6,809 nucleotides of DNA from a bacterium (GTDB taxonomy: Bacteria > Chlamydiota > Chlamydiia > Chlamydiales > SM23-39). The stretch covers positions 1 through 6,809 of the forward strand of contig JAKAFF010000077.1 in assembly GCA_021818045.1 (NCBI GenBank), given 5' to 3'. Made by a program: the position numbers and the translations under genes. Positions 5,143 to 6,809 of this stretch are shown one piece after another (position 1 is the first letter of the stretch; every line of letters starts with the position of its first letter). The notes beneath the pieces were generated by a model. The model saw nothing but the letters and a program-made list of their open reading frames with translations, made no database searches and was not told the DNA's origin.

Positions 5143-6126
5143 ATGAGTGCAGAATCCCGCCGTCTTGATGTGACATTAGATTCATCTGAGTGTTTGCGTG
5201 CAGCTAAAAGCTTTCTACAGAGACCTTCGTTGCGAGTGCCTGCTGCTGATCTATGCGGCCTGACTGATAGAGTAAGTGAGATATACAAGAATGTAGTGGC
5301 GCGTCTATCGTGTTTATCAGTTGGTGAGTGCCATTCGCATGTTGTGGCTCGTATGGTATGTGTACCTATTTGTACAGAGATGGGTAACTTGATGCCTAGG
5401 CTACAAAATCCTCAAAGTAATATTGACTCATCTGTGATAAGGGATATCATTTTGAGTGAGCTGTTGAGTGCTTCTTTGCGATTGTCTTGGGGTAAAGATG
5501 GAACCGTAAAACTGGCTCGATGCATGGACACTGCAGCGCTGCGCGATGCGGGCTTGTATGAGGCAATAGTTAACAGTTGCAATGATCGCGGAATGGGTGA
5601 TATGCAACCGCGGCAACCACGCGGTGCAGCATTGACGGTGTCTTCAGAAGACCTTGTAGCTCTTGCTGGCGAAATCTCTTCTGAGATTTTGCGTTATGAT
5701 GCTCTGTATTTTGTGGCTCGTCTCCTGAGTGACGAGAGGCAGATCGAGCAGATTGAGCGGATTTTTGCGCAGATTCCAGAGGCGATTATAGCTCTCGGCA
5801 CTTGGGATGTAGTATTGCTTGCCATGGTGGAATATTATTGTGATCGCGATCAATTTGTAGACGCTATAAGGTGCGCAAGTTTTATGGTGCACGATTTGAT
5901 GACTTGCACGCCATGTTTGAGCGCTATTGGTCTCATAGCTTTAAGGCGGGATCAAATACAACGCTTTGCTTGGGGAGGGTTTTTTACGCAGGAGCAAGCG
6001 CAAGCTTATGGCCGTGTTGCAAGAGAAATGATCCAAGCTTGTCAATTGCGGGAAGCGTCACCCCAAGCAGAAAGGATTGTCCAATGGATGAGAGGTTGGC
6101 CAGCTGACGGTCCAGATTCATCTTAA
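5143..6126 (+). CDS. Cys-rich orphan protein with weak TPR-like helical repeats
   Basis: Not recognised. It encodes 327 residues, no signal peptide or convincing membrane span, and 13 cysteines. Residues 184-266 look like an alpha-solenoid: a unit beginning RYDALYFVARLL...DERQIEQIERIFAQIPE at 184-213 is echoed about 36 residues later by TWDVVLLAMVEYY...DRDQFVDAIRCASFM, and a third partial unit may start at 257. TPR-like repeats have a similar period. Near the N-terminus, VVAR-x-x-C occurs twice, 16 residues apart (51-57 and 67-73). The start ATG 5143 has GAGG 10 bases upstream. The gene has its own promoter and structured leader and sits between the ptsN pair and clpC, where Chlamydiaceae as I recall carry an Inc-type gene and mnmA, so it may be lineage-specific. 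The function cannot be assigned. Confidence 0.8.
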   Translation: MSAESRRLDVTLDSSECLRAAKSFLQRPSLRVPAADLCGLTDRVSEIYKNVVARLSCLSVGECHSHVVARMVCVPICTEMGNLMPRLQNPQSNIDSSVIRDIILSELLSASLRLSWGKDGTVKLARCMDTAALRDAGLYEAIVNSCNDRGMGDMQPRQPRGAALTVSSEDLVALAGEISSEILRYDALYFVARLLSDERQIEQIERIFAQIPEAIIALGTWDVVLLAMVEYYCDRDQFVDAIRCASFMVHDLMTCTPCLSAIGLIALRRDQIQRFAWGGFFTQEQAQAYGRVAREMIQACQLREASPQAERIVQWMRGWPADGPDSS

Positions 6127-6178
6127 TACCAATCGCAATTGTTGGCGTCTTAACGGCTACGGAACTTTCAGGAGCACG

Positions 6179-6203
6179 CCAGCACGATAGTTGCTCGTGC
6201 TGG
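6179..6203. terminator. Hairpin between convergent genes, possible bidirectional terminator
   Basis: CCAGCACGA (6179-6187) and TCGTGCTGG (6195-6203) form a perfect 9-bp GC-rich stem with a 7-base loop, placed between the stop of the orphan (6126) and the stop of clpC (6234) on the other strand. The position fits a shared terminator, but neither side has a U-run, so it would not be a standard intrinsic terminator. Confidence 0.45.
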
Positions 6204-6231
6204 GTGGATAGAGGGTCTTGTCAATTAAGAA

Positions 6232-6809
6232 TTAGGGTGAGTTCGTCGGCTGACAATCTGCATCTTTTGCATCTTTTGCCGCAGCGGTTTCTTGATCTAC
6301 GAACACAATTTGCCCCTCTTTTGCGGAAATTAAATACGTTTTTTCTTGATTTGGGTTGTGTAGCAGTTTTTCCGATAGCGGATCTTCTAAAAACTGCTCG
6401 ATCACACGCCGCAAGGGACGCGCCCCCATCTCTGGGAGGTAGCCCTTTTCGACCAATACGTCGCGTGCGGCATCATCAAGCGTCACATGAATATGTTTCT
6501 TTTCGAGACGGTTTTTCAGTTTGAGGAATTCCAAATCAACCACTGCGCGTAAGGATGTTTTGTCCAGAGTGCGGAAAATGACCAGCCCATCGAGACGGTT
6601 GATGAATTCGGGTTTGAAGTGCTTTTTGACCGACGCTTCGATCTTTTCTTGCATGGCTCTGAAATCCATGAGGGTTTCTTTGACGCCAAACCCTACCTCT
6701 GTCGATTTACGGATTAGGTCAGCGCCCAAGTTCGACGTCATGATAATAATGGTGTTGCGAAAATCGATTTTGCGGCCCACCGAGTCGGTTAAACGCCCCT
6801 CTTCTAGAA
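6232..6809 (-). CDS. clpC: ClpC, ATP-dependent Clp protease ATP-binding subunit, C-terminal part
   Basis: AAA+ unfoldase that feeds substrates to ClpP and acts in protein quality control. Only the last 191 codons are here; the gene continues beyond the window edge at its 5' end. The visible part starts inside the second AAA+ module (LEEGRLTDSVGRK, where most relatives have SFGRK). It has the sensor-1 block IIIMTSNLGA, the arginine-finger segment EFINRLDGLVIF, and the sensor-2 block MGARPLRRVIEQFLEDPLSE of the C-terminal D2-small domain. The last 20 or so residues form a low-complexity polar tail (AAAKDAKDADC, then QPTNSP) encoded partly by a 9-base tandem repeat. It is convergent with the orphan gene. 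The P-loop is outside the window, so ClpC versus ClpB or ClpA rests on the overall match to ClpC and on chlamydial synteny. Confidence 0.93.
   Translation of the reverse strand, partial: LEEGRLTDSVGRKIDFRNTIIIMTSNLGADLIRKSTEVGFGVKETLMDFRAMQEKIEASVKKHFKPEFINRLDGLVIFRTLDKTSLRAVVDLEFLKLKNRLEKKHIHVTLDDAARDVLVEKGYLPEMGARPLRRVIEQFLEDPLSEKLLHNPNQEKTYLISAKEGQIVFVDQETAAAKDAKDADCQPTNSP
6261..6278 (-). repeat. 9-base tandem duplication in the clpC tail
   Basis: CATCTTTTG occurs twice in direct tandem (6261-6269 and 6270-6278) and encodes the repeated KDA unit near the ClpC C-terminus. It is in frame and likely a slippage product that could vary between strains. Confidence 0.65.

Noticed and set aside
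6204..6524. Plus-strand open frame of 106 codons opposite clpC
   Set aside because: It is antisense to well-conserved ClpC sequence and has no recognisable protein features.

Overview
The window reads as a chromosomal segment of a member of the Chlamydiae. The main reason is gene order: Mn superoxide dismutase, accD, dut, a plain ptsN, and a second ptsN with an N-terminal helix-turn-helix, all on one strand, with clpC nearby. From memory, this is the neighbourhood in Chlamydia trachomatis (sodM-accD-dut-ptsN-ptsN near CT294-CT290, clpC at CT286, hemC at CT299). I could not check this here. The mitochondrial-looking MnSOD and the HTH-EIIA(Ntr) fusion point the same way. Spot counts suggest G+C in the mid-40s percent. 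With the unfamiliar genes between core genes, this fits a Chlamydia-related (environmental) lineage better than Chlamydiaceae, but I cannot name a genus.

Layout: (1) 2-415, the 3' part of a coiled-coil protein with a Gly/Ala-rich two-lobed hydrophobic segment, translationally coupled (TGATG) to (2) hemD, 415-996, a recognisable but C-terminally short uroporphyrinogen-III synthase. (3) 964-1659, minus strand, an orphan protein whose 3' end overlaps hemD tail to tail. (4) 1660-1776, a divergent intergenic region with a good sigma70-type promoter for sodA. (5) 1777-4979, a collinear block sodA-accD-dut-ptsN-HTH/ptsN with short gaps or overlaps, probably one operon. (6) 4980-5142, a 163-bp leader region with a near-consensus promoter, an imperfect direct repeat at the predicted transcription start, a 15-bp hairpin, and a small hairpin that could cover the ribosome binding site of the next gene. 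(7) 5143-6126, a Cys-rich orphan with weak helical-repeat character. (8) 6127-6231, a convergent intergenic region with a 9-bp hairpin. (9) 6232-6809, minus strand, the C-terminal part of clpC, running off the window. No stretch over about 165 bases lacks a gene.

How the genes fit together: hemD supplies the tetrapyrrole ring-closing step, AccD is half of the acetyl-CoA carboxylase carboxyltransferase, Dut keeps dUTP out of DNA, and SOD removes superoxide. The two EIIA(Ntr) proteins look like a phosphate-responsive regulatory pair, one of them able to bind DNA. ClpC is the AAA+ unfoldase of the Clp protease. The parts most worth a second look are the accessory genes between core genes: the Inc-like protein fused by translation to hemD, the antisense orphan that ends inside hemD, and the structured leader in front of the 327-residue orphan.
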